Made by a program: the position numbers and the translations under genes. A stretch of DNA of 64,000 nt, taken from positions 51,370,264-51,434,263 of the forward strand of contig CM036621.1 of NCBI GenBank assembly GCA_020746105.1. The letters are read 5' to 3'. Within the stretch, counting starts at the first letter, position 1. Every line of letters starts with the position of its first letter. The notes under the pieces are model-generated. The model made no database searches. It was not told where the DNA came from and saw only the letters and a program-made list of their open reading frames with translations. This document shows positions 10,894-24,000 of the stretch, piece by piece. Origin of the DNA: Trogon surrucura. Its lineage: Eukaryota > Chordata > Aves > Trogoniformes > Trogonidae.

Positions 10894-13283
10894 TAACTTG
10901 CCTATTTTTGCTGTAAACCCTTCAGGGCTGTCTCTTCCCATATGTGCAAGGATGCTCTGGCTCCCAACCAAAGCCTTTGGATCCAGATTTCAGAAAGTTT
11001 TGCTCAAGGAAGGATATTTATCAGACACAGGATCTGCCTGGAGGCAGCATGACAAACGTGCAGCCGCAAAATGGAGATCCAAAAGGAGAGGACTGCAGCA
11101 CTGGCCACTGACATGGGAGCCTGAGTTGTTTCTTGGGCACGTTGGGCAAGCGGAGGGATCCGGGATACTGTGTGCCTGCTTGACAGCTCTGGAGACAGAG
11201 GTAGCCCTGGGCTTTGGTGGTCCAACAGCTCTGGTCCCCAGAAGCCCAGTCACTCAGCTCACACTCCCAGCACTGCTGAAAGGGACTCCGATCTCTGAAA
11301 ACCCTCAGTGACCAGCTGGGACTATGAAGAATAGCCACAGTTTAAAATATGTATGTGAAGTCTCTGACGAAGATTGCAGCCCACAAACTACATTAAGGAG
11401 CCGCTGCTTTTGATGTTAGCATAAAAACAAACAAAAATGCAGATTCTTATTTCAACTCCACAGAGCTGCTGATCTGAGTTGTCTCTATATTACTTAATTC
11501 CTTCCACAGACTCTCCACAACACTTCCCCCCCTCTTTCCTCTAGGGATCTAAATAAAGCTTTCTGCATTTCTTCTTCTGATGGATGTTAATTTCTAAAAA
11601 TACTTTTACAAAAAACTGCCTTTCGTGGCAATTAAAAATGTGACACAATGTAGTGGCAGAATCCGTTTAAGAAAACATAAATGACAAGGTCTGCATAAAG
11701 CCGCTGATATCAACCTGCCTCAACAACTACTAAGAGGCCCTTAAAATTTCTCCCTCACATTAAACCAGCATTGTCAACCACCTGCTAGATTCTGGTTGTT
11801 AACTCAGCTGAAGATGTGTGAACATAAAAGCAATCCAAAAATACTTGCTCCCTAATTCTTTTCTCATGTTTGTGCTCTGGTTTCCTCTCTCTGCTGTGTC
11901 TATCCACACCCATAATTGTGAATCACACCAGCCAAATTCTATCATGTTTGACAGAAGATACTAAGCTCCTACATACCACCTGAGGAAAGCCACAGATGGG
12001 TAAAGGAGAGAGAAGATATCAATGCCTTTATGAAGGGAAATATAAGGAGAAAAGCTCAGCCCTTATTCCTTCTGTTTGGCAGTGTCCTGGTGGGTCTAAT
12101 CAGTTAATGTGAACCTCACATGCAGCCCAAGCATATGCTCTTTCTGGTCCAATTAACTGCCTAAGCAAAGATAGCTAGACAATGAAACAGGTGCTGGTTA
12201 ACTTACAGTGGGAAGTCACTGCAGAAACATAGGAGGTTTCTGAGCAAATGCTACATGGAACTCAAATTAAGTCAGGAAACCCCAAAGGTCCAAGGAGTAA
12301 ATGGGGATAGTTTGGTGAGGAATCAGAAAAAACATGGGAGAAAAGAGCTAGGAGTGCAGGGAAGAACCAAGTGCTGTGGGTCTGAAGGATCACAGGCAAG
12401 AGCACGAATCTTTCATAGGGAAACAAGGTGATGAGGAAACTAGTGGCACCTTCCCGGTACCACAGGAAGGGATTACAGGAGCTGGAGAGTTAGAAGTAGA
12501 CTGTAGATGAGTGTGGTGAAAAAGGTCATGAGCTGTGAGTGGAGAGCCAACACTGCATACCTCCCCACATTGATAAATAATACCAATTATTTTAGTATAC
12601 AAATAGTTTAAGTGGCAACAGTATTTCCAGCAGCAAGCTAAACTCAAAAGAAAGACCTGACTTCCAGTACAGACTTGCTCTGAAAGGTGTAGGTACATTT
12701 CAGATTGAGACACAAGGTGTTCTCATGACTTTACCAGATCCTCCTCACACCGGACCCTCCTCACTCAGGCCAAAAAAAGAATAGCTTTTCTCATCTTAAT
12801 TTAGTGGGTTTACTGCTGGCTGAAGCCAGTTGCCTAAACATTCAGAACCTTGGTGGAAAAAAAGAGGCAGGGGGAGATCTAACTCTATTTTAAGGTCAAT
12901 GCTTAGATTAGTTTTGAATGTACCTGAACTATTTTGTCCATTTCTGTTACTTGCTACATTAAGTTGATACGCAAAAATTACAGAGCTGCGTTAGTAATGG
13001 GACTTTTGTTCTATTAGAAAGAAAAATACTCCTAATGGAAAACATGCTAAAACTGGAATCAGACTAGATAAAGCTGGCCTCATGTATTTTACAACTCATA
13101 ACACACAGGATTTTAAGTCAAAAACCCCAAGTAAAACAGGACTAGATCCTTTGTTAGCTGCATAACATATGTGGTCTCACGCTGATATTTCCCAGGTGAA
13201 CTGCATCATGTGAGTATGGTATTCTAGCTACAATTTCCCAGCATGAGCTACAGAGTCTCGAAGCTCCTAATTACACCAACAAA
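10894..13283. other. Non-coding stretch, nothing recognised
   Basis: About 2.4 kb with no supported gene. A 137-codon frame at 10898-11311 and overlapping minus-strand frames of 70-105 codons share the same bases, as expected of a locally GC-rich patch rather than an exon. Confidence 0.5.
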
Positions 13284-13325
13284 CACCAGCATGCTGTCTG
13301 GTCTCACCAGCATGCTGTCTGGCTG
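13284..13325. repeat. 21-bp tandem duplication
   Basis: Two adjacent 21-base units (13284-13304 and 13305-13325) share the core CACCAGCATGCTGTCTGG and differ only near the unit end. It looks like a local slippage duplication. Confidence 0.85.
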
Positions 13326-13351
13326 CTTACACCTCCACACCTCTTTGCAGA

Positions 13352-13468
13352 TTTGACTGTAAGCTCTTTGGGGTCTGGAACAACTCTGCTGTTTGAGCAC
13401 ACAGCATCTAACACAACAATGATCTAATCCAGACTTGGACACCTAGTTATTAATATTATGGTAGCTAC
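13352..13468 (+). mobile_element. Ancient amniote LINE/SINE 3' tail
   Basis: The stretch 'gactgtaagctctttgggg' (13355-13373), then 'cagcatctaacacaa', 'gatctaatcc' and 'ttattaatattatggtagct' follows in order the widely dispersed 3' tail of old L2/L3/CR1-type elements in reptiles and birds. That tail has a 'gtaagctctttggggcaggg' opening, a 'cacctagcacaatgggg' middle and a 'gtgctacngtaatacaa' end. No coding part remains. The exact family is uncertain; the assignment rests on remembered consensus features aligned by eye. Confidence 0.5.
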
Positions 13469-15861
13469 AGCAATGAATCACGAAGCATTAACAAGAATCG
13501 CAGCAAAAGCTGTTGCACACAGTATCCAGTTCCCAGGCACACCGCCATTAACTCTAGACTTGATTCTGTTGTGTCGAATCCTGTTTTCATTGGAGTCATA
13601 AAACAGAAATATAATTCTTCTGTGTTCTTATGAATTTTAGCAGCAAAACTCATGCAACAGTAATTGTAAAAGCAGGCAAAATATTATTTTTTTTTGCACA
13701 AAATTAGTCATAACTAAAATATGGATACCAGACAGCTATTCTTAAGAATATGCTGCAGAAAAAAGTCTTACAGAAGTAGGTACAGGTAACATTATGAATT
13801 AATCACTGAGAAAGGACTACTGATCAAACTGCCTTGCAACCTAACCCAGATATCCCACACAGACATGGCAAAAGGCAGACTAACACGCAATCTTACAATT
13901 TTATTACAAAAACATCCTGAAGCCTTCTGATTTAGAATTCAAGGATGATTTGGAAAACAATGACGAGAACAAGCTGTGTCTGTAATGTCAAGATCTCTGT
14001 TTTCATCTGAAGACCTCACCTGTACATGAATTGCATGCATATTATATCACTCTCCCTGCACTCTCTCCAGCTGTCCAAAATGTCAGGGCCTGGGACCGGA
14101 CTGAATTATAACTTCCTGCTTCAGAAGGGACCAAAGTCTCAGAGGGATTAAAAATGAGGGAAAAAAATGACTCATCTTAAGGATGACAGTTAGAGTATTT
14201 TTTTGGTCACGATTATGAAGAGTTTTCTTTCATCAACTGTGCTGGAAAGAACATTATGATTCAAACATCTGTTCTTCTCATAAGCTTTGCTCCTCAATAC
14301 AAATGAATCTGTGCCTCTCTCGAACTCTTCTCATGGAAAACGCTCACAGCACTCCCATTACTCCCACTACCTTTTTCAAAAGCGTGTTTACTAACACAAC
14401 TGCTTAAATACATGGAACTCAGGCTTAACTCTGAGTGTCAGATTTCCCGGCACTGAACACAATGGGGTTGTAATGCTTAGGCATTCGGGGACTTGCAGTA
14501 CAAATCCATTTACAGCTATCAAGTGGGAATGGGATAATTTTTTCCATGAGCTCTTCACAGGCAACACTGACAACCAGTCCCCACTGAGTGCTGACAGGCG
14601 AGAGCACATCCCTGTGTGCTGTAACCTGGCTCTGACACCAGCAAGAACCAGATGCTTTACAGGAAAGTTCAGCAGAACTTGGCAGTAGGATGCTATGAAC
14701 AAAGGTGGTTTTAGCAGGGTTTGCTGTGAAGATGAACAAGAGGCATCTGGTAGGTCAGACCACTGGAGAAGGCAAGTCATACAAGGCATTTTTGAGCAGG
14801 TCACCAGCCCCATTGCACCCTGACTGATGGCACAATCTGACTGACGCCGAGTTGCTCTCCAGTTCCTGTGAATGAAGGTCTGGCACATGCACCACATGAC
14901 AAGGATCATATAGCTTTCAATACTGAAACTAGGTTTTTTAGAAGCAATTCCTTTTTCCATAGAGCTATAAACTTTCAAAAGAAGACATGTTTTCAAAAGG
15001 ATATCCACAGTAAAAATTCAACTGCCTTTAGGAGAGCTGAGCTTTTACTTCATTGTGTTGAGTTTTCCTTCCCTCCGTGTGATTCAGAGGACAAAACTAA
15101 CAGTTGTGAGAATTCAGTATTGTTCTTGAGCTACAGAAAATATTATGCTGGCTCTACTGTTGTAGGCACAAAAGAAAATATACTTCTCAACTGCAGCAGG
15201 TCTTCACTAATCAAAAATCAGCTCATCAACTCACCTTCACCTTGCTTAATTTTGTCCCTTTGAAGTCACTCAAGTACTGCAGAGGAATGGAAAATTTCAG
15301 TATTGCAGTTGGCTGCTGATCCTGACAAAGCATTGAGCACAAGCTGCAACACACAGAATGGTCCAGTTTCCTTTACTTACCAATCTCTTCCTCAAAATTA
15401 AGCTCCCTTGCTCATTGCACAGGGGAAAGGAAGGATGACACTTCCCTCTTCTTCTCCCCTTGTGGTCTCTCTGGCACATCTCTCGAATTCAAGGAGTTTG
15501 AAAGATGCTTACTAAAAAGTTGCAGCAAGTCATGTAACCTCTGCCTGTCAATCCTTGCCTGAACAGTTTTGCTTCTTGGCTGTAAACAAGTTTTAAGCAT
15601 CTACTAGTGATTCAGCCTGCTAGGTAAAATTATTACTAACACCACCACTATCATTATTATGATTTACTAGTGACAGGGGACATTCTCCTTCCTTTTCATT
15701 GCTAAACAACCACACCTGAATTCTTTCAAAATACAGTAAATGCTACCTTTGATGGTTGCTAAATACAAGTAATACAGTGTTCTGCCTTTACAGCTTATGT
15801 TCAAAGCAGGTGTGTTCAAACGGAAGAAGGTGTGGATAATGGCTACAAAGATAATCAGAAG
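13469..15861. other. Non-coding stretch, nothing recognised
   Basis: Nothing supported. A 205-codon minus-strand frame (14391-15008) has no recognisable motif and overlaps long frames in other phases. Confidence 0.5.
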
Positions 15862-15938
15862 AAAGGAGGAAAGAGACAGGTTGATTATAAAATCAGTGAC
15901 AGTCTTCCTTTCAAAGGAGGAAAGAGGTAGATTGATGA
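15862..15938. repeat. Spaced direct repeat, about 26 bp units
   Basis: AAAGGAGGAAAGAG begins both 15862 and 15913, and each copy continues into a diverged GGTTGAT/AGATTGAT block. The spacing is 51 bases. It is probably an old local duplication. Confidence 0.65.
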
Positions 15939-16004
15939 CAAGGGATAAACACAAAGGAGCAAAAACCAAAGGCTAGTTTGGTACAAGAAGCCTGTGGCCA
16001 TTGA

Positions 16005-16110
16005 TAAATTTTATCTGGAAATTAAAGGTTTCTTACAAGTGGGACTGCAGAACAGCCTCCCAGTTGGCAGAAGACTGTTTTTAAGAGAGAGGTTGATGAA
16101 GGTGGATTGG
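16005..16110 (+). mobile_element. Possible ancient CR1 3' remnant
   Basis: The run 'gtgggactgcagaacagcc' with 'tcccagttggcagaag' and 'gtttttaagagagaggttga' resembles the CR1 block that encodes WN(S/R)LPxEVV and IFKxRLD at the ORF2 C terminus, followed by a 'ggattgg' close to the CR1 3' UTR phrase. The similarity is short and indel-ridden, and chance similarity is a real alternative. Confidence 0.35.
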
Positions 16111-19100
16111 ATGCCACACTGACTGTGACAGCAGGCGTGCCCAAGAGCCCTGTGTCAGAATCACCTAGGCAGGGATGTCTCCTTGCAACCCTCTCAATGC
16201 CAAACAGGAGACATTAAGCCAGCTGCATGGGAAAAGAGAAGACAATGCCAATAACACCTCTAAGCTATATCTTGCACTCTGCCCTTTTATAATCCTGTCT
16301 GGTGCTACAAAGATCGTTGAGGGGAAGGAAAACAAAAAAGGAAAAAAAGTAGGCAAAATGGGAGAAGAGAACAAAATCTCTACAGTTTTTGACTCTCCAG
16401 AAATCAAGACAATGTTTCACCTCTAGGTACTACAAGGAGTCCTTTTAGTGGGTATGAATTCACAACCCTTTTCCTAAAAACCGTTCTAATCATTGCTCAC
16501 TGACATTTTGCTGTACAATATTAACTTCCAGCCAGCAGTGATGGAAATTTCTGAGCTTGAGATACAAGCTACGGTGTATTGAAAATGCAGTCATTTAAAG
16601 TGCACTTAGCTCTCTGCAGGATTCATATAAGATGCACACGTATCTGAAGAAGTTCCAATCTAATTGAACAAAATATCAATACACAAATGCTCTCCCTGAG
16701 TACACTGCAGGTTCACCTCGGCCCCGTGCTGTCCTCAAGATTCTCCTCAGGACAGCTGCTGCCAAGCAACATCCCCACCTATGTGTCTCTCCTGAGCACG
16801 AGTAGATTTGCAGTAGAAAAAGATGTGCAAATGAGGCTTATACTTCAAAGCCTACTCAAAATTATTAGGAATCTCAACATTACGGAGCCTCTGGATAGTG
16901 TTAGAGTTCCCACTCCTGCTCAGAAACAGCCCCACTCCAGGCCTAGGCAGAATCCAGGTGAGTACATTGTCTTGGTATCTTCCTGTTGTGGAGTTCCTTC
17001 ATAGAACCAGCTCTCACACAGAAACAGCACAGCACAACTCTTGTGTCAGGAGATCCTGACTTTGTTCGTAGGGCACAGGGAGTCACAGGGCCCTGTGACC
17101 TGTGTGAAGCCCCTTAAGCAGCAGCCCCAGTAGCATCAGAAGCAAACCCACACTATCAGAGAATGCCGTAACACTTCCAAAGCTGAGCCCTCAGCTCCAA
17201 ATACCGCAAATGGGCTGCACTGACACATCCCAGCTCAGAGGGACGTGAGCTTTATCACCCATTCCTGTAGCCTCTGTGCCACCTTGCTGGTTCTCTTACT
17301 CCTCATGCAACAGCCCAACCTTGGGGATGCTCTTACACAAGAGGTAATGTGACAGATTCCTTTTCCCGAGTCATTACCTCCTTTATTACTACTTTCCTGT
17401 CACGAACCTACAGCACATTATTTCCACTGCTAGTTTTCACTGTTACTTTTAGTAACTTTAAAGACAAAAGGGACACAGGACAGACAATAATGCTCACAAG
17501 ATATTACACCCTGTTCTTATTTCCTAATCACTGATGCAGTGACGCTGTATAGAAAATGCTAGTTCTGACATGTAATTGTTTCCCTCTCTTTTCATTTCAG
17601 ACTTGCCCCCTTCTTAAACTGTCTGCAGCAACCCAACAGTACCAAAAGGCTATGAGGCACTCCATGGATATACTCTTTATTTTAAGAGCAATTATTTAAG
17701 GCCTGTCAGTTAAAGATGGGATCTGTAGAGACAATTTCAGCTTTGCACAGTAAACATCTGAGAATTTACTTTATCATCGGTGTAATATTATCAATGGAGA
17801 AACGGCAAATGCAATAAAACTGCCCATTACTTTAAGTCTTCAAGGCTAATTTAATCATTCATTTAGTACTTGCACGCTGCTGCAAGGGTATTCTGGGGCC
17901 ATGGGAAAATTCCTGAGGCGTGCAGGATCACTGTAAGCAGCCTTATGCTGCCCTCCACCCTGGCAGACGCTGGCCAGGAGCCAGCCTGCAGCCACGCTGG
18001 GTTGCTGTACGTGCTTGGCTACCCCCAAGGGGTTTGATGTGAGCGAATATTGGGGCTGGGGCAGCTCCTGCCGTCGCATAATTCATCATCCAGAGGCTGA
18101 ATGCCCCTTTCCAAACTGCTGGGCTGCTTGTGCCAGGGTTTCCAAGAAGAGCAGCACTGAAATTTAGTGCAACAACAAAAGGCACCCTAAATCTCAGGCA
18201 CGCCAGCAGCACATCTCTCAGTGACAGGACAGGCTGGTGTACACAGCCTTTATCTGACTCCCACAGCAGGTCTGTGTTGCCATGCCTTGTGAGAGAGAAA
18301 AGTTCACGGATGAAAAGTAAACCCCCTTGCTACATGTCCGTGTGCTTTATACAGCCTAAACACCTACAGGGCCACATTTTATTCTTGATTTCCACTTTCT
18401 TCAAATTCATAGTGTCAGGAGAGATTGCGTGCAGAAGTAAACTAGGGTCTGGTCAGGAAATGGATAGATTTATGGGCTTATAAAAGCTCAAGAAGTCCGA
18501 AATCAGCCCTGTACCCAATACTTACGCTTACACATAGAAGTGCATATGTGCACGTACACACAGATCTCAGACCATACACTATTATATATTTTTTTCATTC
18601 TGTAGCTGTACTTGAACTTTCCATTTTTTCATCATTAAATATGTTGGCAGCCTCAGAAGCATGGCACAGGCTAGTTGAGAATAGGGGAGATTGATTTTGC
18701 TCACTGCTAAAGTATAATCTCACAGAAGGAACATGTCCTAAAACCAGCAAATCCAGCACCTTTTTATTAATGAAAACACAGAGGAGGTAACTTTACCAGT
18801 TGAATAAAGTTTGTGTGTGTGTGTGTGTTCATGCTACTCCTCAAAGAATGCAATGTCTGAACCTCCTCCAACTAAGAGGAGATCTTGAGAAGGGGACAAC
18901 TATCCCATGATGCCTTAGATCTCATTCTCCATGAGCTTCTATAGGCATCTCCTGAGCTCACTGAAACACTTTTGTTTTGCTTGTATTGTAAAGCCAGAAT
19001 GAATACAACATTTTATCCCAGAATGACAACAGAATTTCACCCTGCCCTGCTCAAGCAAAGTTACAGTGCCAGAAACTTGGGCATTTTGCCAGCTTGCTCA

Positions 19101-19227
19101 CTCAGCCCTCCTGCATTTCCTCCTTATGCTTCTTATGGAGTTTTTCAATTACACTCCATTCCCATTTGCTTAAGTTCAGTATTCTGTCTTTAGCACTTCA
19201 CAGTCATGCTTGTGAGAATAGACACTA
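16111..19227. other. Non-coding stretch with a (TG)8 run
   Basis: No supported gene. A GC-richer patch at about 17870-18240 and a (TG)8 microsatellite at 18812-18827 are the only visible structure. Confidence 0.5.
18812..18827. repeat. (TG)8 microsatellite
   Basis: Eight uninterrupted TG units follow an AATAAAGT stretch. Confidence 0.95.
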
Positions 19228-19259
19228 TGTTCACTTCAAAAATCAAACTGAAGTGAACA
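19228..19259. repeat. Perfect 11-bp inverted repeat (hairpin)
   Basis: TGTTCACTTCA (19228-19238) and its exact reverse complement TGAAGTGAACA (19249-19259) are separated by a 10-base A-rich loop. No T run follows that would suggest a polymerase III terminator. No known family is recognised. Confidence 0.8.
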
Positions 19260-20088
19260 CATGTGCATACAGGAATGCTGGCAGAACAAGTATCTGCTCA
19301 GCTACATGACAGAAGCAGCACAGGTTCTCTTTAACATTTGATTTTAGTCTTCTAAGACAGGAGTCTCCTGAAAGTCTTCTCTTTCCCAAAGAGGAGAAAA
19401 ACTGCATTTTTTTTTTTTTTAATCTAACCCAATTATTTTCTCTTCTGGAGATGAGGCAGTAGTATGCTTCCACTTACTCTGTCAAACTCTGTCTGATCTC
19501 TTCTGTGGAATGACTCACTACAGTGGCAAGACATGACAAATCAGAGCAGCATGCAGTAACACCATCACCTCTCAGATACTCTGCCTGTGTATCAACACTG
19601 TCCTAGGCCCTTTCCACCTGGAGCTGTAAGCAGGTTCTTGCTAAGTCAAAAAAGCAAGATGACAGCTCCTTAGACAATGGGTAGGGTGGTTCCCATCAGA
19701 CAGAGGAGGCTTTTAAAATAAAAATCAAGGATTACAAGAGCAGGACTAACACCAGAAAAATAAAGTGTTCCAGGAGCTAGAGGAGTTCTCTTCTTGCTCT
19801 TTTCTCAAGCCTCCTTGGTCTGTTGAAGCAGCCTCCTTGTGAAACTATGCTAACAAGTAAAATGGTCATACCTGTTTTAAGCAGATGATGGGATGCTGTG
19901 TCTGGTTGTTAAACAAGGCAAACTCTCAGTTCCTATAAAGAAATAGAGAAATACACACTCAATTTAGCTGCTATTCAGTGAATTTAGCACAAACTCAACA
20001 CTGTAAGACTATAAGATGCTGCATGTGTACACTTATGTCCAAGCCTTTTTCTCTCAGCTTTATTTCTCAAGGCTCACTTGAGACAGCA
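19260..20088. other. Non-coding stretch
   Basis: Nothing supported apart from a T14 run at 19407-19420. Confidence 0.5.
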
Positions 20089-20462
20089 TCACAGAATGTC
20101 AGGGGTTGGAAGGGACCTCAAAAGATCATCTAGTCCAGCCCCCCCGCCAGAGGAGGATCACCTACAGTAGATCGCACAGGAACATGTCCAGACAGATTTT
20201 TAATGTCTCCAGAGAAGGAGACTCCACAACCTCCCTGGGCAGCCCGTTCCAGTGCTCTGTCACCCTCACAGTGAAAAAGTTTTTTCTAATATTTTTGTGG
20301 AACCTCCTACGTTCCAGCTTGAACCCATTGCCCCTTGTTCTGTCATTGGACGTCACTGAAAAGAGCCTGGCTCCGTCCTCCTGACACTCTCCCTCGACAT
20401 ATTTATAAACATTAATGAGGTCACCCCTCAGCCTCCTCTTCTCCAAGCTATTCAGATCCCCT
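20089..20462 (-). mobile_element. CR1 LINE 3' end, antisense
   Basis: This is a 5'-truncated CR1 copy on the minus strand. The plus strand opens with the reverse complement of the CR1 3' UTR ('tcacagaatgtcagg', 'ggttggaagggacctc', 'gatcatctagtccagcc'). The minus strand then encodes the ORF2 C terminus, with [31 protein letters not shown] and [19 protein letters not shown] as landmarks. About 95 codons at the C terminus stay in one frame (minus-strand frame 20162-20473), so this is a fairly young copy, but it lacks the catalytic reverse-transcriptase domain. The exact 8-bp tail repeats are missing at its 3' end. The inner border near 20460 is an estimate from where CR1 similarity is lost. Confidence 0.95.
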
Positions 20463-21033
20463 GTGAGGTCCACCTTGCTCTGAGACCACCAGGAGTTGCT
20501 TAATCCCTAGGCCTGCCTTAAGAAAAACTGGAAAGGGCTTCACCAATCAGGGAAGGCAAATGCTCCCAGGCAGACTTCCCCCACTGTGAGACCTGGCAGG
20601 GTTGCTCTATGCACAGTCTCTGCTGCAGAAGGTTCTCAAGTGAGAACGAGGAAAGTGGCTGTAAAGATGCCCAGAAAGTCAGGGAAGAAGAGTAAGTGCC
20701 CCCCACTAATTTCCCCGTATGGCACTCTCTCCTTGATTGAAGTCCTTCATCAGAGCCTTGCCACATGTGTCTTTGAGTGTCCCCCAAGTATTATGGAGAC
20801 AGCTAGTATTATCACCTATATTTAAGGCTGCAGAGTTTCTCACCACTCAGACACTTGCAACTTTGCTAGAATTGTTCAGAAATTAATTTTCCATTATGAT
20901 ATCTGACTCAAGCTAATGTTTTTGTTTGGGAGTTGTTTGTTTAAAAGTTTCAGCAGGAATGGGCCAGGCATTTCCAGGAACTAGATTAGTGAGAAATATT
21001 TGACTAAACCAAGTAAAAAAAGCAGCGACAAAA
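20463..21033. other. Non-coding stretch, nothing recognised
   Basis: No gene or repeat family seen. Short frames on both strands overlap. Confidence 0.5.
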
Positions 21034-21079
21034 GGTAGTGATAAAAAATAGGATTAAGGTGGTGATAAAAAATAGGATG
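21034..21079. repeat. 24-bp-period tandem duplication
   Basis: GGTAGTGATAAAAAATAGGA (21034-21053) recurs as GGTGGTGATAAAAAATAGGA (21058-21077), one mismatch apart. It is a local duplication within AT-rich sequence. Confidence 0.85.
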
Positions 21080-24000
21080 CAATTATGCAATTAGAGAGAA
21101 CCATGATGCATACACACGAAGGCGACTAAGTTTAAGCTGGAGAGCAGTTCAGGTTTTTCCTATTTCCAAGCTTGGATTGTCCTTTGACATCAAGTTAGTC
21201 TCCTTGCCTGCACCATGTCACTGGCATGGGGCTGTGCTAACTACAGCTTTCCAGCAATTTGCCCAGTTAACATCCAGCAGGAACTGAAAAATTTTGCTGC
21301 CTTGAAGGGGGAATGCTTCAGATGGTTCTGACAGCAAATAAATGGAAAGTGACTCCTCCACCTTACTGCAGAGGCTGTCAGGCAAGTGTACCATTCGCTT
21401 ACATGCAATAATTAGTTACACTAAATGAGCTATGTGGAAATGAGGCTCCAGCCATCATCAATTCTACCCACCCGCAGGATGAAGAGGAATGTTAAAATAA
21501 GCTAATTAAATTTGCTCTGGCTCAGCAGAAAGATCGATGTTCTCAACAGCTGAGTGTTCAGCACTCAGCATCGCAACAGCCCTCTGATGTGTCACCGACG
21601 CAAAATAATGCCACGTAGTCAGAACCAGAGGAGGTTGATCATGCCTCTCAGGAGAGGTAAATGCAGAAAACAGAGGCATTCAACAGGGACATTAAACAGA
21701 GGAATGGACACACCTGCAACACCTATGCCAGATGATCAGATGGCATTTTTTTTTAAAAAAAAAAAAAAATACTCATTTTGCTTTGTACTTTCACATTGTC
21801 TACTTCAATTGAACACGTACTCTAATAGTCTGAACTGAAAGCTGAATCACCTCTCCACTACAGTTCTGCTGTAATAAACGTGATTTTAGCCAGCAGAAGA
21901 ACACCAAAAATACCGGACAATCAAAATACAGATGGCAGAAGTGGGAAGCAGTTTTGCTGCCCCAGGAATTTACTGGAGACAGGCTGTAATCAGCACTTCC
22001 GCCTCTTGTTGACCAAAAAGAAAGTGAAATGTCTCAAAGATTCTTCCCCTACAGAAGAGACACCCACCCACACATAGGAGGCAACAGCTTCATATTCTGG
22101 CAGTTATCTAGAAAGTGAGAAGTTAACACTGAAGTGCCTGGTCAGAACCTGGCACCACATATATGAATGGTGTCTTCCACTTCCTATGATCATCCTCTAA
22201 TAATCACAGTTCAGAGTGTGTTAGGAAGGGTTTCTTGTTTGTTTCTATCCCTAACTCCCTTGTTTGTCCTGTCCCTGAAGAATCCGTCCCAATAAGGAAT
22301 TCATTGAAATCCGTGCTTTGATGAAGGAACATGCTGGCTTGTTAGTGTTCTGGAGTGAGGACAGCAGGGGATGGCGCCTTGGGTGCTCTAGGCACCACCC
22401 TTCCAAAGGGACAAGACATAAAACACATGAGCTATTTTTCATTCCTAATGGGAAGCTGCCACTAGCAGACATTTCAGTCTTGGATATGGAAACCTTTATC
22501 AGATCATGAAAGCTTATCACAAAGAAATCTTGCTGAAGTCTTGCACAGAAATACAGACTGGTAAGTGCATTTAGCATACATTTACTTTCACTGAAGTATA
22601 TTGGACAGATTTTCTGTTGATGCAGACTAACATAGGTCTAGACAGTTCTAGGATAGGTGCACTGAGACCTAGCATAAAATGAATAAGGATACGTGTTTTT
22701 TTCTGGCTCTTCCATTTGCCTGTTGGTGGAGCATGTCACTGACTACATCCTACCTTGCCAGCTGTACATATTAGGGAATGCATTTCCTTATTTTTGTTAA
22801 ACACTTAGACATCTATCTATAAACACTGAAAGAAAAAACCCAATGTACATATACATATACACACACACTACAGAGGAGCAAAGGTCTCTTTCATGCACAA
22901 GGTATTTGTAACTGTTCTTCACTAATGGGTACCTACTCCTGCTTCTCCTCTTATTAAACTTTCAAAACCAACTGGCTTGATAGATTTATACATTTTATTC
23001 ACTCAACAAAATAAAAACCTGTTTTTTACAGGAGTTGTTTCCCTTTCATTCCTTGTGGGATGCTTTTTCAAAGATGCCTCTATGATCTATCCAACAACAC
23101 ACCTGTTCTGCACAGTTACCTGTGACGAACATTATAAGGATGAAGTGCTTGCCTTTCCTAAGCTGTTCCACTTCCTCTCAGAAAGAAACTGTCCTGTTAC
23201 CCTTATGGGTTGAGCCCATTCACCTGTGGCCCTTACTCTGCCTTGCAGTGATGCATTAGCTTCACCAAGCTGCCTCCAGAACTGCACATTTAAGTCTATA
23301 AACTCTTCATTCTGGGAGATTGTCTTTTGCTACACATTACCCCAGAGCATAATGCAAGCAATAATGATAAAAACCCTAAATTGCTACAAATTACTTTTAA
23401 GCACCTCTTGTTTTGTCCAAGAATGCATTGTACATGTTAGTCTATAAACACTAAGGCTGCAAATGGATCTGATACATTAGCATTGAAGCTTTCCACACAT
23501 TTTTTTTCCTTTTAGAATACATTTTCCTGCTCCTTCCTACTTTCCACCCTGCCACCCCCTGACTCCCACTTTCCCTTGGGCAGCAGAGGCTTAAAATAAG
23601 ATAACAAACATTTTTCAAAGGGATGCAAAGAAAAATAATCTGATATCTGGAGGGCAGAATTCACTACACATTTATTATTCAGTTTCCAAAGTGCTAGGGA
23701 ATGAAGGTCAAATATATCTCAATTTCAGCTGGTGTCAATGTGGATAGCAAATGTCTTTAAAGCTCTGCAGCTAAAGGAGGCAACTCAGAGACCAGGTTAT
23801 GCTGGTGTAAATTGCTGATCATCAGCAGAAGTCAGAAGCTTACCCCGGCTTATTCTGAATGGCTAAATTCAAAAATTCAGCAAGGACTGCAGCAGAGCAT
23901 TGCCTCAACTTGAGTACCAAGTACCAGTGCCATCCTGACCGAGAAAAACTCGTACCAAAATCTTCACCATCATTTTGAATGGGCTTTAAGCAGCACATAA

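Noticed and set aside
10898-11311. 137-codon open frame
   Set aside because: Sits in a GC-richer patch where four overlapping frames on both strands are open, so frame length is not evidence of coding.
14391-15008. 205-codon open frame on the minus strand
   Set aside because: Cys- and Ser-rich without a motif, with long overlapping frames in other phases; no splice or promoter context.
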